A stretch of 43,927 bases of DNA from Sandarakinorhabdus cyanobacteriorum (GCF_002251755.1 NZ_NOXT01000090.1:1-43927), one strand, 5' to 3'; positions 1-9,379 are shown, numbered from the stretch's first letter. Notes: generated from the sequence alone by a model not told the origin. Numbers and translations: made by a program.

Positions 1-243
1 CAGGCCGCTATTGGCGAGGGGTTTTTGGAGGTGCCCAGATGCAGACTCAGAATCCTGCCGGATTACCGAGCAGCCTCGGGAATTCATCTTGGAAACAGCA
101 AATATTTCATATCAATATGTTAAATGATGGTCAGTTGGCTAGAGTTTGCTGGCGCGTTATGCCTGTCCAATAGCTGCGGATTCGTCAGACACGCTCAACG
201 CTTTTGATGCCCTGCTGCATAACAGGTCAGGAAGAAAGATCTT

Positions 244-1146
244 ATGCTTTTGGTCCGCGCCATCGCCATTTTTTCCGCATTAGCACTCGCCTTCCACCCG
301 GCTTACGCGCAAAATTCGCGCGAGATTTCGGTTGCAGTTGAAGGCGCTCAACGACGTGCCGTTGTGGTCAATGATCTTGGGCCTGGCCGCAATTCTCCTG
401 TCGTGATCGTGCTGCATGGAGGTCAGGGAAGCGCGGATGCTCAACGAGAGCGAAGCGGGTTTGATAGGCTCGCGGTCTCGGAGGGTTTCACCGTCGTCTA
501 CCCGGAAGGAACGGAATGGGCGCCGGGACGGCACGCATGGAACACTGGCTTCCTGATGCGTCGGCAGGTCGGCCAAGCCAATGACATTGCTTACCTAGAT
601 GCCTTGATCGACCTCCTCATCTGGGATCACGGCGCAGATCCCCGAAAGATCTTCATGACCGGCGGCTCAAACGGAGCCATGATGACCTTGGTCTATGCCA
701 CCCAGCGCGCTGAGCGTTTGGCAGCTATCGCGCCAGTCGTGGGTGCAATGTTCAGCTTTGACGCGAAGCCCAGCAGACCGCTGCCGATCATGCTCATCAA
801 CGGTGGGCAAGATAATGAAGTTCCTTCCGAAGGCGGCTTCAGCCGAAATCCGCTCGTTTCGCGCAATCAGGCGGCACCCTATAAGCCGCTGGCTGAAACG
901 GTTCAGTTCTGGACCGCCGCTAACCACTCACTGACGCCGCCTGTGATTACCCGAAGTGGGTCGGTGAGCACGTCTGTTTATCGCGCCGCGCCAAATGGCG
1001 CTGTCACGATCTCAGTAGTCGATGATGTTGGAGGCCATGGCTGGCCAGGGACGCGCGGTCGGCGACAGGGTAACAATCCCATCCAGTCTTTTGACGGCGC
1101 TGAACGTGTTTGGGAGTTTTTCAAGACGCAGTCCGAAATGCCTTGA
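244..1146 (+). CDS. Secreted PHB-depolymerase-like (LpqC-type) esterase
   Basis: A 300-residue alpha/beta-hydrolase with an N-terminal signal peptide that ends in AYAQ near residue 23. The oxyanion-hole region is HGGQG and the nucleophile elbow is GGSNGAMM, as in the poly(3-hydroxybutyrate) depolymerase/feruloyl esterase (LpqC, COG3509) family. A late HGWPG motif supplies the likely catalytic His. It would hydrolyse short polyesters or aryl esters outside the cytoplasm; the substrate cannot be told. The start follows an AGGAAG ribosome site. The gene and the 240 bases before it look less GC-rich than the rest of the window, so it may have been acquired separately. The first 243 bases contain no gene I can support. 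Confidence 0.8.
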   Translation: MLLVRAIAIFSALALAFHPAYAQNSREISVAVEGAQRRAVVVNDLGPGRNSPVVIVLHGGQGSADAQRERSGFDRLAVSEGFTVVYPEGTEWAPGRHAWNTGFLMRRQVGQANDIAYLDALIDLLIWDHGADPRKIFMTGGSNGAMMTLVYATQRAERLAAIAPVVGAMFSFDAKPSRPLPIMLINGGQDNEVPSEGGFSRNPLVSRNQAAPYKPLAETVQFWTAANHSLTPPVITRSGSVSTSVYRAAPNGAVTISVVDDVGGHGWPGTRGRRQGNNPIQSFDGAERVWEFFKTQSEMP

Positions 1147-1244
1147 AGGCATACAATCGCGGTTTGGGAGCGAACATTTAAACATATAATACCAATAAGA
1201 TAATGGAAAGAGAGTTCGTCCGCAGACGCTCACCCACCGGGGGT

Positions 1245-2087
1245 TCACATCGAGCAGGCATCGCTGGCGGTGGCAGGCATGGTCCGCACCCGGCGGTACA
1301 CATCGTCAAACAGCCGCAGGCTGCCATCGTCTGCCACCTCGGCCGTGAAATTGCCGACGATCACCGGCAATGGCGCGGCAAAGGCCAGGCGCTGGGTGGT
1401 GCGGCTGGTATCAGCCACGGTCTTCAGGCTGTCGCGGCTGGCGGGCGGGCCCAGCAGCGTGGCGGCGAATCCGAACGGATCATCCACCCTGATGCACCCA
1501 TGGCTGAGCGCCCGCCGTGCCCGCCCGAACAAGGGCTTTGACGGCGTGTCGTGAATGCCCACGCTGAAGGCGTTGACAAAATCCAGCTTCATCTGGCCCA
1601 GTTGGTTGGCCGGCCCCGGCATCTGGCGATAGCGATCCCCGATGCGCACATAGCCATCGCGCGCCGCCTTCTTCGGATTGCGCGCCACCAGGCGGCCCAC
1701 GCTTTCGGCCACGATGCTGGCCGGCACATCCCACCAGGGGTTGAGGATGACGGCGGTGGCCGATCCCGTGAAGCTGGGGGTGGGTGTTGCCGGTTTGCCG
1801 ACGATGGCGCGCCATGTCGCCTGGCGCACCGGGCCGTCATACAGGCTGATCTCGAAGGCCGGGATGTTGACCAGCAGCCAGCGCCCGGTGGGCAGCAGCG
1901 TCAGCGCGCGCCACGCGTCCCGGCTGGCGACCACCGCCGCCTGCGCCGACGGCGACAATGTGCCGCTGTCCAGGCTGGCCAGCCGCTCTGCCGGGGTGGC
2001 GAGCGGCTGCGCGCTGGCGGCGGTCGCCAGCAGAATCGCCAACATGGCCGCCACCGGGCGGGGAATTGGGGCGATCTGGCGCTGCAT
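1245..2087 (-). CDS. L,D-transpeptidase (ErfK/YbiS/YkuD family)
   Basis: A 280-residue protein with a signal peptide (cleavage after about residue 26, ASAQ). The YkuD catalytic domain carries SHGCIRV, with the nucleophile Cys198 and His196. This family makes 3-3 peptidoglycan cross-links or attaches lipoproteins to peptidoglycan in the periplasm. I chose the ATG at 2087 because it follows a strong GGGAGG site and puts the signal peptide at the N-terminus; the frame stays open upstream but that part is not protein-like. It is divergent from the second L,D-transpeptidase, with about 49 bases between the starts. Confidence 0.85.
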   Translation of the reverse strand: MQRQIAPIPRPVAAMLAILLATAASAQPLATPAERLASLDSGTLSPSAQAAVVASRDAWRALTLLPTGRWLLVNIPAFEISLYDGPVRQATWRAIVGKPATPTPSFTGSATAVILNPWWDVPASIVAESVGRLVARNPKKAARDGYVRIGDRYRQMPGPANQLGQMKLDFVNAFSVGIHDTPSKPLFGRARRALSHGCIRVDDPFGFAATLLGPPASRDSLKTVADTSRTTQRLAFAAPLPVIVGNFTAEVADDGSLRLFDDVYRRVRTMPATASDACSM

Positions 2088-2136
2088 CTGCGGGCCTCCC
2101 TGGAATTTTCGCCAGCATGCCCCATTTGGGGGTGGC

Positions 2137-2742
2137 ATGTCGATTGACCTTCCCATCCTGTCGCGCCGCACCCTGCTCGGCGCCGGGCTGCTGGCCGCCG
2201 GCCCGGCCCTGGCCAGCCTGCCAAGGGCCGCCGCGCCGCATCCGCGCCTGCTGGAACGGGCCCGCGATGCCTTTGTGCGCCATGGCCACCGCATCGCCCG
2301 CAAGGATCTGATCGCCATTGCCGATTATGGCGTCCACAGTGCCATTCCGCGCTTTTTCCTCTATGCCCCGGACACGGGTGCACTGACCGCGCTGCGGGTT
2401 GCGCATGGGCGCGGCTCTGATCCGGCGCATTCCGGCTGGCTGCAACGCTTTTCGGCGCAGCCGGGCTCAGCGGCAAGCAGCGAGGGCGCCTATCTGACCG
2501 GTGAGGCCTATTGGGGCCAGCATGGCGCGTCGCGGCGCCTGATCGGGCTGGATCCGGAAAACAGCACGGCAATGGCCCGCGCCATCGTCATCCACGGCGC
2601 CTGGTATTGCGAGCGCCAGGTGCTGGAAAAAACCGGCAAGCTGGGCCGCAGCGAAGGTTGTTTCGCCTTTTCGCAAGCCGATGCGGGCCTGGTGCTGGAT
2701 CGGCTTGGCCCCGGCCATCTGCTGTTTTCCGGCCGGGCATGA
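2137..2742 (+). CDS. Murein L,D-transpeptidase catalytic domain protein (YkuD_2 type)
   Basis: A 201-residue protein of the 'murein L,D-transpeptidase catalytic domain' family (PF13645 type), distinct from the classic YkuD fold sequence of its neighbour. The N-terminus has a twin-arginine-like export signal (SRRTLLGAG, then a hydrophobic stretch to about residue 27). His153 (VIHGAWY) and Cys175 in GRSEGCFAF are the likely catalytic pair. It would act in the periplasm on peptidoglycan. The start has a GGGGG-type ribosome site immediately upstream. It is divergent from the ErfK-type gene and convergent with ccmE. Confidence 0.8.
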   Translation: MSIDLPILSRRTLLGAGLLAAGPALASLPRAAAPHPRLLERARDAFVRHGHRIARKDLIAIADYGVHSAIPRFFLYAPDTGALTALRVAHGRGSDPAHSGWLQRFSAQPGSAASSEGAYLTGEAYWGQHGASRRLIGLDPENSTAMARAIVIHGAWYCERQVLEKTGKLGRSEGCFAFSQADAGLVLDRLGPGHLLFSGRA

Positions 2743-2764
2743 GCAGGGGGCGGCGCGGCCCGGT

Positions 2765-3199
2765 TCAGCTGCCCGCCGAAACGCTGCCGGTCTTCTTCAT
2801 CGCGCCGGCCACTTCCGGCGGCATATAGCTTTCATCATGCTTGGCCAGGATGGTTTCGGCCTGGAATTGCCCGGTGGCCGGATCGATCTTGCCTTCGGCG
2901 ATCACGCCCTGCCCTTCGCGGAACAGATCGGGCAGGATGCCGGTGTAGGTGACGGGCACGGTCTGCGCCATGTCGGTCACCACAAAGCGCACCGTCGCGC
3001 CTTCACGCTGGATGGAGCCCTTTTCGACCATGCCGCCCAGCCGGATGGCGGCCGTGGGCGCCGGGCCCTTCTTCAGATCGGACGGGGCATAGAAATAGGT
3101 CGCCTTCTCGCCCAGAGTCGAAAAGGCCAGCGCGCCGGCGCCGCCGAGCGCAACGAGCGCCCCGACAACCAGCCACAGGCGTTGATGCTTGGCCTTCAT
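2765..3199 (-). CDS. ccmE: Cytochrome c maturation haem chaperone CcmE
   Basis: A 144-residue periplasmic haem chaperone anchored by one N-terminal membrane segment (residues 9-26). The OB-fold domain ends with HDESY, in which His121 is the covalent haem-binding residue and Tyr125 the conserved axial partner. It receives haem from CcmC and passes it to CcmF/H for attachment to apocytochrome c. The start at 3199 overlaps the ccmD stop (ATGA); the frame continues upstream but that part is the ccmD shadow. It is the last gene of ccmC-ccmD-ccmE. Confidence 0.95.
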   Translation of the reverse strand: MKAKHQRLWLVVGALVALGGAGALAFSTLGEKATYFYAPSDLKKGPAPTAAIRLGGMVEKGSIQREGATVRFVVTDMAQTVPVTYTGILPDLFREGQGVIAEGKIDPATGQFQAETILAKHDESYMPPEVAGAMKKTGSVSAGS

Positions 3200-3348
3200 T
3201 TGCGCCTCGATTCCTCGGCCTTTTTTTCCGCCGTGCGCATCGACACAAAGGCCCAGACCAGCAGGCCAATGAGGCCAACCAGAGTCAGCCCATAGGCTGG
3301 CCAGATGAAATTGGCCCACAGATCGGGGCGGGAGACGACGCCGTCCAT
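3196..3348 (-). CDS. ccmD: Haem exporter accessory protein CcmD
   Basis: A 50-residue protein, found by reading the gap between ccmC and ccmE. It has the expected CcmD layout: a short acidic start (MDGVVSRPDLW), one membrane helix (about residues 15-36, with PAYG and VGLIGLLVWAF), and a charged cytoplasmic tail (EKKAEESRRK). Its start overlaps the ccmC stop (TGATG) and its stop overlaps the ccmE start (ATGA), so the three are translationally coupled. CcmD helps release haem-loaded CcmE from the CcmABC complex. Confidence 0.9.
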   Translation of the reverse strand: MDGVVSRPDLWANFIWPAYGLTLVGLIGLLVWAFVSMRTAEKKAEESRRK

Positions 3349-4076
3349 CACGCCAAAGCCTCTGCCATGCGCCGGCTGCGCGCATCAACCCGCGCCCAAG
3401 CCAACATCGCCCGCATCCGCATCAGCACGATGGCGCCAAACAGGAAGGAGAAGCCGGCGACCGACAGCAGCAGCGGGGTGAGCAGTTCGGGCGCGATCTT
3501 GGACGAGGCGTTGGCCACCGAGATACTGCTGCCCTGGTGCAGGGTGTTCCACCATTCCACCGAATATTTGATGATCGGCAGGTTGATCACGCCCACCAGC
3601 GCCAGGATCGCCGCGCCGCGCTGCTCGCCGCCCTTTTCCGCCTCACTGGCGCTCAAGGCCAGATAGCCCAGATAGAGGAACAGCAGCACCAGCATGGAGG
3701 TGAGGCGCGCATCCCAAACCCAATAGGTGCCCCAGGTCGGCTTGCCCCAGAGGCTGCCGGAAACCAGGCAGATGGCGGTGAAGGCGGCCCCGGCCGGCGC
3801 AATGGCGCGCGCCGCGATGGTGGCCAGCGGGTGCCGCCAGATCAGCGCGGTGGCCGATGCGATGGCAAGGCTCATGTAACCGCCAGCGCCCAACCAGGCG
3901 GCCGGCACATGCACATACATGATGCGCACGCTTTCGCCCTGCTGGTAATCCGGCGGGCTGGCGAACAGGCCGATCCACAGCCCGGCCGCCGTGAGCGCCA
4001 GGCCGAGCAGGGCGACGATCGGCGTCGCCACACGGGCGATCTTCAGGAATCGCGTGGGATTTGCATAACGGTGCAC
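3348..4076 (-). CDS. ccmC: Haem exporter/chaperone loader CcmC
   Basis: A 242-residue polytopic membrane protein with six likely helices. The tryptophan-rich motif WGTYWVWD, and flanking His residues (VHVPAAW; NTLHQGSS), form the periplasmic haem-binding site of the haem-handling protein family. It loads haem onto CcmE. It begins the ccmCDE operon. ccmA and ccmB are not upstream and ccmF/G/H are not downstream, so the rest of the maturation system must lie elsewhere. Confidence 0.95.
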   Translation of the reverse strand: MHRYANPTRFLKIARVATPIVALLGLALTAAGLWIGLFASPPDYQQGESVRIMYVHVPAAWLGAGGYMSLAIASATALIWRHPLATIAARAIAPAGAAFTAICLVSGSLWGKPTWGTYWVWDARLTSMLVLLFLYLGYLALSASEAEKGGEQRGAAILALVGVINLPIIKYSVEWWNTLHQGSSISVANASSKIAPELLTPLLLSVAGFSFLFGAIVLMRMRAMLAWARVDARSRRMAEALA

Positions 4077-4146
4077 GCCGGCCTTCTAGCAGAAGGCACA
4101 AGCGAGGGAAGGGGGCGCGGTGTCGCCGGGCGCACAGCCCTGCCGC

Positions 4147-5583
4147 TCACCATCCGTCGATGCGGCTGCTCCAGCCATCGCCCAGGAACATGCGCGTCAC
4201 CTTGCCACCGGCCTCTTCAAACCGCACCACTTCGCCCACCGGGCCGCCGCCGGTCGGCGCCATCAGTTTGAAGCGGCCGTCGCCCAGCGGTTCCAGCACA
4301 ACCCGGGTTTCGGCGGCCGGGCCATTGGCCGCCAGCAGCACCAACTGCCGGTTGAGCAACACCACCTGGGTGACGCCATCGTCATAGGGGCTGCGATAGC
4401 GGCCGGCGAAGCGTGCCCAGCCATCGTCCCACAGTGGCGGCTTGCCGGGTCTGGCGGCCTTGGCCACGGCCTCACCCACCGTGGCGAGCAACTGGTTGGC
4501 AATGTCGCCGGGGCCCGAATCATTGGTGTTGGTCAACACCACCACGCCCACCTTGTCGTTCAACTGCACCCGCGTCATGGTGGTGTTGCCGGGATAGCCG
4601 CCGCCATGCCCGACAAAGGTGCGGCCCTTGAAGCGGCTGTGATCAAACCCCAGGCCCGATCCGCTTTCCCAGCTCTCATCCACGCTGCGCACCCGCAGCG
4701 CCTCGCGCCAGGAACCGGCGGTCAGCACATTGGGTCCGCTGGTGCGCAACTGGGCCGAGATGAATTTGGCCAGATCATTGACCGTGCTGGTCATGCCGGT
4801 GGCCGACGCCATGCCGCGCGCATCCATGAACGGCAGGATGCGGCGCGTGCCCTCCGGCGTGCGACTGGCATAAGGAGTGGCCAGCCCCGGATCGGGCTTG
4901 TCGATGCTGGTGGCGGTCATGCCCAGCGGCCGGGTGATGTTGGCGGTGACATAATCGGCCCAGCGCTGGCCGGTCACCAGTTCCACCACCAACCCGGCCA
5001 CGGCAAAGGCCAGGTTGCTATATTTCCAGCGGGTCTGCGGCGGGAAGGCGGCCTGGCGATCCTGCATCAGCGCCTTGAGCTGGGCTTCGGTCGGGAAGTC
5101 AAAGCTGGACCAATGGTCGCCGGCCTCGCGCTGCATGCCGGACGAGTGTGACAGGAGTTGCTCGATGGTGATCGGGCCATCGTCGGGCCCGGCCGGCTTC
5201 ATGGTGAACCAGGGCAGATGCTTCACCACCGGATCATCCAGCCGCAGCTTGCCCTGTTCGCGCAGCTGAAGGATGGCGATGGCGGCAAACAGCTTGGAAT
5301 TGGAGGCGATGCGGAAGCGTGTGTCCGCCGTCATCGGCCGCTTCGACGCCACATCGGCAAAACCAAAGCCCTTTGACCATACCAGCTGCTGATCATGCAC
5401 AACGCCCACCGCCACGCCGGGCAGGCCGCGATAGGCGATCTGGCCTTCCATCCAGGCGCTGAACAGGCGTGTCGCGGCGGCCACGTCGGGGTTTTCGGCG
5501 ATGTTGGCGGCTGGCGGCGGCGCGGTCTGGGCGAGCGCCGGGCTGGCGAGCAGCAGAGCCAGCGCGATGGAACGGTGCAACAT
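4147..5583 (-). CDS. Exported beta-lactamase-fold serine hydrolase
   Basis: A 478-residue member of the class C beta-lactamase/DD-peptidase-like serine hydrolase family. It has a signal peptide (cleavage near ALAQ, residue 19). The catalytic motifs are present in order: SNSK (S94-K97), YSN (188-190) and HGGG (326-329). A C-terminal beta-rich domain of roughly 100 residues follows, common in esterase/peptidase members. Real beta-lactam hydrolysis cannot be inferred; many relatives are esterases or D-aminopeptidases. The start at 5583 follows a GGGGGA site and gives the signal peptide; the open frame upstream runs into the repeat at 5647-5739. Confidence 0.85.
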   Translation of the reverse strand: MLHRSIALALLLASPALAQTAPPPAANIAENPDVAAATRLFSAWMEGQIAYRGLPGVAVGVVHDQQLVWSKGFGFADVASKRPMTADTRFRIASNSKLFAAIAILQLREQGKLRLDDPVVKHLPWFTMKPAGPDDGPITIEQLLSHSSGMQREAGDHWSSFDFPTEAQLKALMQDRQAAFPPQTRWKYSNLAFAVAGLVVELVTGQRWADYVTANITRPLGMTATSIDKPDPGLATPYASRTPEGTRRILPFMDARGMASATGMTSTVNDLAKFISAQLRTSGPNVLTAGSWREALRVRSVDESWESGSGLGFDHSRFKGRTFVGHGGGYPGNTTMTRVQLNDKVGVVVLTNTNDSGPGDIANQLLATVGEAVAKAARPGKPPLWDDGWARFAGRYRSPYDDGVTQVVLLNRQLVLLAANGPAAETRVVLEPLGDGRFKLMAPTGGGPVGEVVRFEEAGGKVTRMFLGDGWSSRIDGW

Positions 5584-5646
5584 GATCTGGGTCCCCCTTG
5601 TTGAAGGGAAGGCTAGCAGGTTGGTGGTGGTTGCCAAGCGGTGCAA

Positions 5647-5739
5647 CCCACCCCCGACCCCTCCCGCAGGCGAGAGGGGAGCAGGATGCGCAAGGACCGA
5701 CCGTCTCCCCTCCCGCCTGCGGGAGGGGCTGGGGGTGGG
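5647..5739. repeat. Imperfect inverted repeat between valS and the hydrolase
   Basis: Two arms of about 34 bases, C-rich then G-rich, face each other across a spacer. The left arm begins CCCACCCCCGACCCCTCCC and the right arm ends GGGAGGGGCTGGGGGTGGG; the inner parts repeat CTCCCGC and the G-rich complement. The element starts five bases beyond the valS stop, so it may also act as a transcription terminator or mRNA-stabilising hairpin. It looks like a REP-type intergenic palindrome. Confidence 0.7.
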
Positions 5740-5743
5740 ATAA

Positions 5744-8389
5744 CTACCCCAGCCGCGCCAGCGCCGCCTGCAGCCGCTCCGCCTCGGCGGCCCGCGCCGC
5801 GTGATCCTCGCGGGCCTTTTCCACCGCTTCGGGCTTGGCCTTTTCGGTGAAGCCGGGGTTGCCCAGCCGCCCGGCGAGCGCATCGCGTTCCTTGGCAGCG
5901 GCCGCGAGGGCCTTTTCGAGGCGGGACTTTTCGGCCGCCAGATCGATCACGTCACCGACGGGGATCAGCAGCGTCGCCTCGCCATGCACCACGGCCAGCC
6001 GGCCGCCGGCACCGGCGTCGCCGGGCAGGATGCGGGCCAGCCGTTCGATGGCGGCGGCATTGGCAGCGAGGCGCTCGGCGGTCTGCTGCGAAGCGCCCTC
6101 CACGGCATAGGCCAGCTTGGCCGACGGCGGCACATTGAGCTCGGTGCGGGCGGAGCGGACTTCGGAGATGAGGCCGATCAGCCAATCGATATCCGCGCTC
6201 GCCGCCGCGTCTTCCGGCAGCGCGTCGGTTGCGACCCATTGCGCCAGCACCAGATCATCGCGAATCGCCAGCTGGTGCCACAATTCCTCGGTGAGGAAGG
6301 GCATGACCGGGTGGAGCATGACCAGCAGTTGATCGAGCGCCCAGCCCGCGACGGCCCGGGTTTCCGCAGCCACGTCGGCATCCGCCCCTTCCGCCAGCAG
6401 CGGCTTGATCAGTTCCAGATACCAGTCGCAGAAGCGGTTCCACACGAGGCGGTAGATGGCATCGGCATAGGCATCGAAGCGGAATTGCGCGATCGCCTGT
6501 TCCAGCGCGCGCGCCGTCTGTTTCACCTCGCCGATGATCCAGCGGTTGACCGGCTGGGCCGCGGCCGGCGGCAGCGGGCTGTTGCTGCCAGCGATGCCGT
6601 TCGATTGGCAGAAGCGCGCGGCATTCCACAGCTTGGTGGCAAAGTTGCGATAGCCTTCGATGCGGCTCTCGCTCAGCTTGATGTCGCGCCCCTGGGTTTC
6701 CATCGCGGTCAGCGTGAAGCGCAGGGCATCGGCGCCATATTTGTCGATCAGGGTGAGCGGATCGACCGTGTTGCCCTTGGTCTTCGACATTTTCTGGCCC
6801 TTGGCGTCGCGCACCAGGCCATGGCAATAAACCGTCTTGAACGGCACATCCTTCATGAAGTGCAAGCCCTGCATCATCATGCGGGCGACCCAGAAGAAGA
6901 TGATGTCAAACCCCGTCACCAGCACATCGCCGGGATAATGGCGGGCGAGGTCCGGCGTCTGCTCCGGCCAGCCCAGCGTGCCGAACGGCCACAGGGCAGA
7001 GGAGAACCAGGTGTCGAGCACGTCCTCGTCGCGGGTCAGCGGCAGGTCGCCGGCCTGTGTCTGCGCTTCGGCCTCGGTTTCGGCCACGAAACATTCGCCG
7101 TTCGGCCCATACCAGGCCGGAATCCGGTGGCCCCACCACAGCTGGCGGCTAACGCACCAGGGCTGGATATTCTCCATCCAGTTGAAATAGGTTTTTTCCC
7201 AGGTCTTCGGCACGAACTGGGTGCGGCCATCGTGCACGGCGGCCAGCGCCTGCTTGGCCAGTTCACCGGCGTTCACATACCATTGGTCGGTCAACCACGG
7301 CTCGATCACCACGCCCGAGCGGTCGCCATAGGGCATCTGGATGGTCTTCTGCTCGATGCGTTCGATCAGGCCCAGCGCTTCGAGATCGGCCACCACCTTC
7401 TTGCGGGCATCCTCGCGGGTCAGGCCGACATAGTCCGCCGGCACACCGTCAGCCGCGCAGATGCGGGCTTCGGCATCCAGGATGTTGATCCAGCCGACCT
7501 GCTTGTGCCGTTCATACACGGCCCAATCGTTGAAATCATGCGCCGGGGTGATCTTCACCGCGCCCGAACCAAGCTCGGGATCGGCCCAATCATCGGCGAT
7601 GATCGGGATCTGCCGGCCGGTGATCGGATGGGCGATCAGCTTGCCTACCATGGCGGTGTAGCGTTCATCCGTCGGATGCACCGCCACGCAGGTGTCGCCC
7701 AGCATGGTTTCGGGCCGGGTGGTGGCCACGATGACATGGGACACGCCGTTCACTGGGCCATCGGCGAGCGGATAGCGGATGTGGGTGAAGCTGCCGGCGA
7801 CTTCGCGGGTTTCCACCTCCAGATCGGAAATGGCGGTCTTCAGCTTCGGGTCCCAGTTCACCAGCCGCTTGTCGCGATAGAGCAGACCTTGGGCGTGGAG
7901 CTCCACAAACACCTTGAGCACGGCGGTGTTGAAGCCATCGTCCATGGTGAAGCGTTCATTGGCCCAGTCGCAGCTGGCGCCCAGCCGGCGCAGCTGGCGG
8001 GTGATGGTGCCACCGCTTTCTTCCTTCCATTCCCACACCTTCTGCACAAAGGCTTCGCGGCCCATGGCGGTGCGCCCCGGCTGCTGCGCTTCGGCCAGGC
8101 GGCGTTCCACCACCATCTGGGTGGCGATGCCGGCATGATCGGTGCCCACCACCCAGCGCGCATCGCGGCCGTTGAGGCGGTGCCAGCGGATCAGCAGATC
8201 CTGCAGCGTGTTGTCGAGCGCGTGGCCGATGTGCAAGGACCCCGTCACATTCGGCGGCGGGATGACGATGGTGAACGGCTGGGCATCGGGCCGCGCCGGG
8301 CGGAAGGCGCCGCTCGTCTCCCAATGCGCATACCAACGCTGTTCAAAACTGGCCGGGTCGAAAATCTTGTCGATCATGGCCAGCCGCAT
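5744..8389 (-). CDS. valS: Valyl-tRNA synthetase
   Basis: An 881-residue class I aminoacyl-tRNA synthetase that charges tRNA-Val. The HIGH signature appears as [10 protein letters not shown] near residue 52 and the KMSKS loop as [10 protein letters not shown]. The editing domain, anticodon-binding domain and the C-terminal coiled-coil arm (Ala/Lys/Glu-rich, last ~70 residues) are all present, so it is full length. A second ATG four codons in (8377) is an equally likely start, since neither has a clear ribosome site. The long open frame on the opposite strand is a GC-codon shadow. Confidence 0.97.
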   Translation of the reverse strand: MRLAMIDKIFDPASFEQRWYAHWETSGAFRPARPDAQPFTIVIPPPNVTGSLHIGHALDNTLQDLLIRWHRLNGRDARWVVGTDHAGIATQMVVERRLAEAQQPGRTAMGREAFVQKVWEWKEESGGTITRQLRRLGASCDWANERFTMDDGFNTAVLKVFVELHAQGLLYRDKRLVNWDPKLKTAISDLEVETREVAGSFTHIRYPLADGPVNGVSHVIVATTRPETMLGDTCVAVHPTDERYTAMVGKLIAHPITGRQIPIIADDWADPELGSGAVKITPAHDFNDWAVYERHKQVGWINILDAEARICAADGVPADYVGLTREDARKKVVADLEALGLIERIEQKTIQMPYGDRSGVVIEPWLTDQWYVNAGELAKQALAAVHDGRTQFVPKTWEKTYFNWMENIQPWCVSRQLWWGHRIPAWYGPNGECFVAETEAEAQTQAGDLPLTRDEDVLDTWFSSALWPFGTLGWPEQTPDLARHYPGDVLVTGFDIIFFWVARMMMQGLHFMKDVPFKTVYCHGLVRDAKGQKMSKTKGNTVDPLTLIDKYGADALRFTLTAMETQGRDIKLSESRIEGYRNFATKLWNAARFCQSNGIAGSNSPLPPAAAQPVNRWIIGEVKQTARALEQAIAQFRFDAYADAIYRLVWNRFCDWYLELIKPLLAEGADADVAAETRAVAGWALDQLLVMLHPVMPFLTEELWHQLAIRDDLVLAQWVATDALPEDAAASADIDWLIGLISEVRSARTELNVPPSAKLAYAVEGASQQTAERLAANAAAIERLARILPGDAGAGGRLAVVHGEATLLIPVGDVIDLAAEKSRLEKALAAAAKERDALAGRLGNPGFTEKAKPEAVEKAREDHAARAAEAERLQAALARLG

Positions 8390-8418
8390 AGCGGCTGGGG
8401 GCGTCGCGGGAAAGCCCG

Positions 8419-8712
8419 TTACAGCTTGCCGGTCAGCCGCCGGATTTCCTCGCGGGCCAACTTCTCGACGATTTCGGGCATGTTGGCATCCAGCCAGGCC
8501 TTGATGTGGGGCGCCAGCAGGGATCGGATCAGCTCGTCCAGCGTCATCGTCGCGGCGGCCGGGGTGACGGCCACGGTTTCCAGCGGCACGGCGGGTTCGG
8601 CGGGCGGTTCGGCCACCGGCGGCGCGGGCGGCGGGGTGGCGTCGTCCGGCCCGGTCACCCGCGCCCGGATGGAGGCCAGAATCGCATCGATGGAGGCCGG
8701 CGGCTCGCTCAT
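8419..8712 (-). CDS. popZ: DUF2497 / PopZ-family polar organizing protein
   Basis: A 97-residue protein with the DUF2497 (PopZ) pattern: a short N-terminal helix ([13 protein letters not shown]), a Pro/Ala/Glu-rich disordered middle (residues 24-55), and a conserved C-terminal helical part ([19 protein letters not shown] to the end) that mediates oligomerisation. In Caulobacter, PopZ anchors centromeres at the pole and recruits cell-cycle regulators. The position directly upstream of valS matches the usual alphaproteobacterial neighbourhood. It is much shorter than Caulobacter PopZ, as in many sphingomonads; the function is transferred by family and synteny. Confidence 0.8.
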   Translation of the reverse strand: MSEPPASIDAILASIRARVTGPDDATPPPAPPVAEPPAEPAVPLETVAVTPAAATMTLDELIRSLLAPHIKAWLDANMPEIVEKLAREEIRRLTGKL

Positions 8713-8737
8713 GCCCCGATTGTTACGGCATTGGCCT

Positions 8738-9379
8738 TCAGAAGGCAAAGGCCGCCGGGCGGGCAAAGCCGGGCAGATCGGGGGCCGACACATCGAGGAA
8801 CGGCAGCGCCGCCGGCTGGCCATCGGCGCGCAGCGGCCCGGCATAGGCCCGGCCCACACCGGCTTCGCGCAGCACGGTCGCAACGCGGCCGCCCGGCGCC
8901 AGCTGCGCGGCAATGGCGGCCGGCACCTGGCCGATGGCGCCTTCAAACAGGATCAGATCATAAGGCGCATTGGCGGCCCAGCCTTCGGCCAGCGGGCCCT
9001 GCACGCTGGCGACCCCGGCCGCTTCGGCGCTGGCGATCAACGCGGCATCGCTTTCCAGCGCCGTCACCTGTGCCCCCATGCGGGCCAGCAGCGCCGCCGA
9101 AAGCCCGGTGGCACTGCCCACCACCAGCACGCGCTCACCCGGCTGCACGGCGGCATGCTGCAGCAGCAGCGCCAGCACCAGTGGCGGCAGCAGCCGGCGG
9201 CCCGGCGCCACCTGTTGCGCGGCATCGGCATAGGCCAATGGCGCGAGCGCCGGCGGCAGATAGGCCTCGCGCGGCAGATCGGCAAAGGCGGCAAGCACCG
9301 CGGCATCGGTGACACCCACGGTTTTCAACTGGCTGTCCACCATGGTCTGGCGGGGTGAGAGCGGTGCTGTCCGGGTCAT
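8738..9379 (-). CDS. Protein-L-isoaspartate O-methyltransferase family protein
   Basis: A 213-residue SAM-dependent methyltransferase of the PIMT (COG2518) family. The N-terminus (MVDSQLKTVGVTDAAVLAAF) and the DLPREAYLP segment match the alphaproteobacterial subgroup usually found next to tolC. The SAM-binding glycine loop reads VLVVGSATG instead of the usual GxGxGY, so catalytic competence as a true PIMT is doubtful. The start at 9379 follows an AAAGAAG site. It ends 25 bases before the PopZ gene and probably shares a transcript with it and valS. The tolC gene that commonly lies between the two is absent. Confidence 0.75.
   Translation of the reverse strand: MTRTAPLSPRQTMVDSQLKTVGVTDAAVLAAFADLPREAYLPPALAPLAYADAAQQVAPGRRLLPPLVLALLLQHAAVQPGERVLVVGSATGLSAALLARMGAQVTALESDAALIASAEAAGVASVQGPLAEGWAANAPYDLILFEGAIGQVPAAIAAQLAPGGRVATVLREAGVGRAYAGPLRADGQPAALPFLDVSAPDLPGFARPAAFAF

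Noticed and set aside
1-243. A gene or mobile-element end at the left edge
   Set aside because: No open frame, inverted repeat or tRNA was visible; it is treated as an upstream region.
4147-5583. The serine hydrolase as an AmpC beta-lactamase and resistance gene
   Set aside because: It has the fold and SxxK/YxN/HGG motifs, but the HGG in place of KTG and the extra C-terminal domain fit the esterase/peptidase branch better.
5801-9358. A 1185-codon open frame on the plus strand opposite valS
   Set aside because: It mirrors valS codon by codon in a GC-rich genome; the composition (His/Gly/Arg-rich) has no domain, while valS is complete on the other strand.
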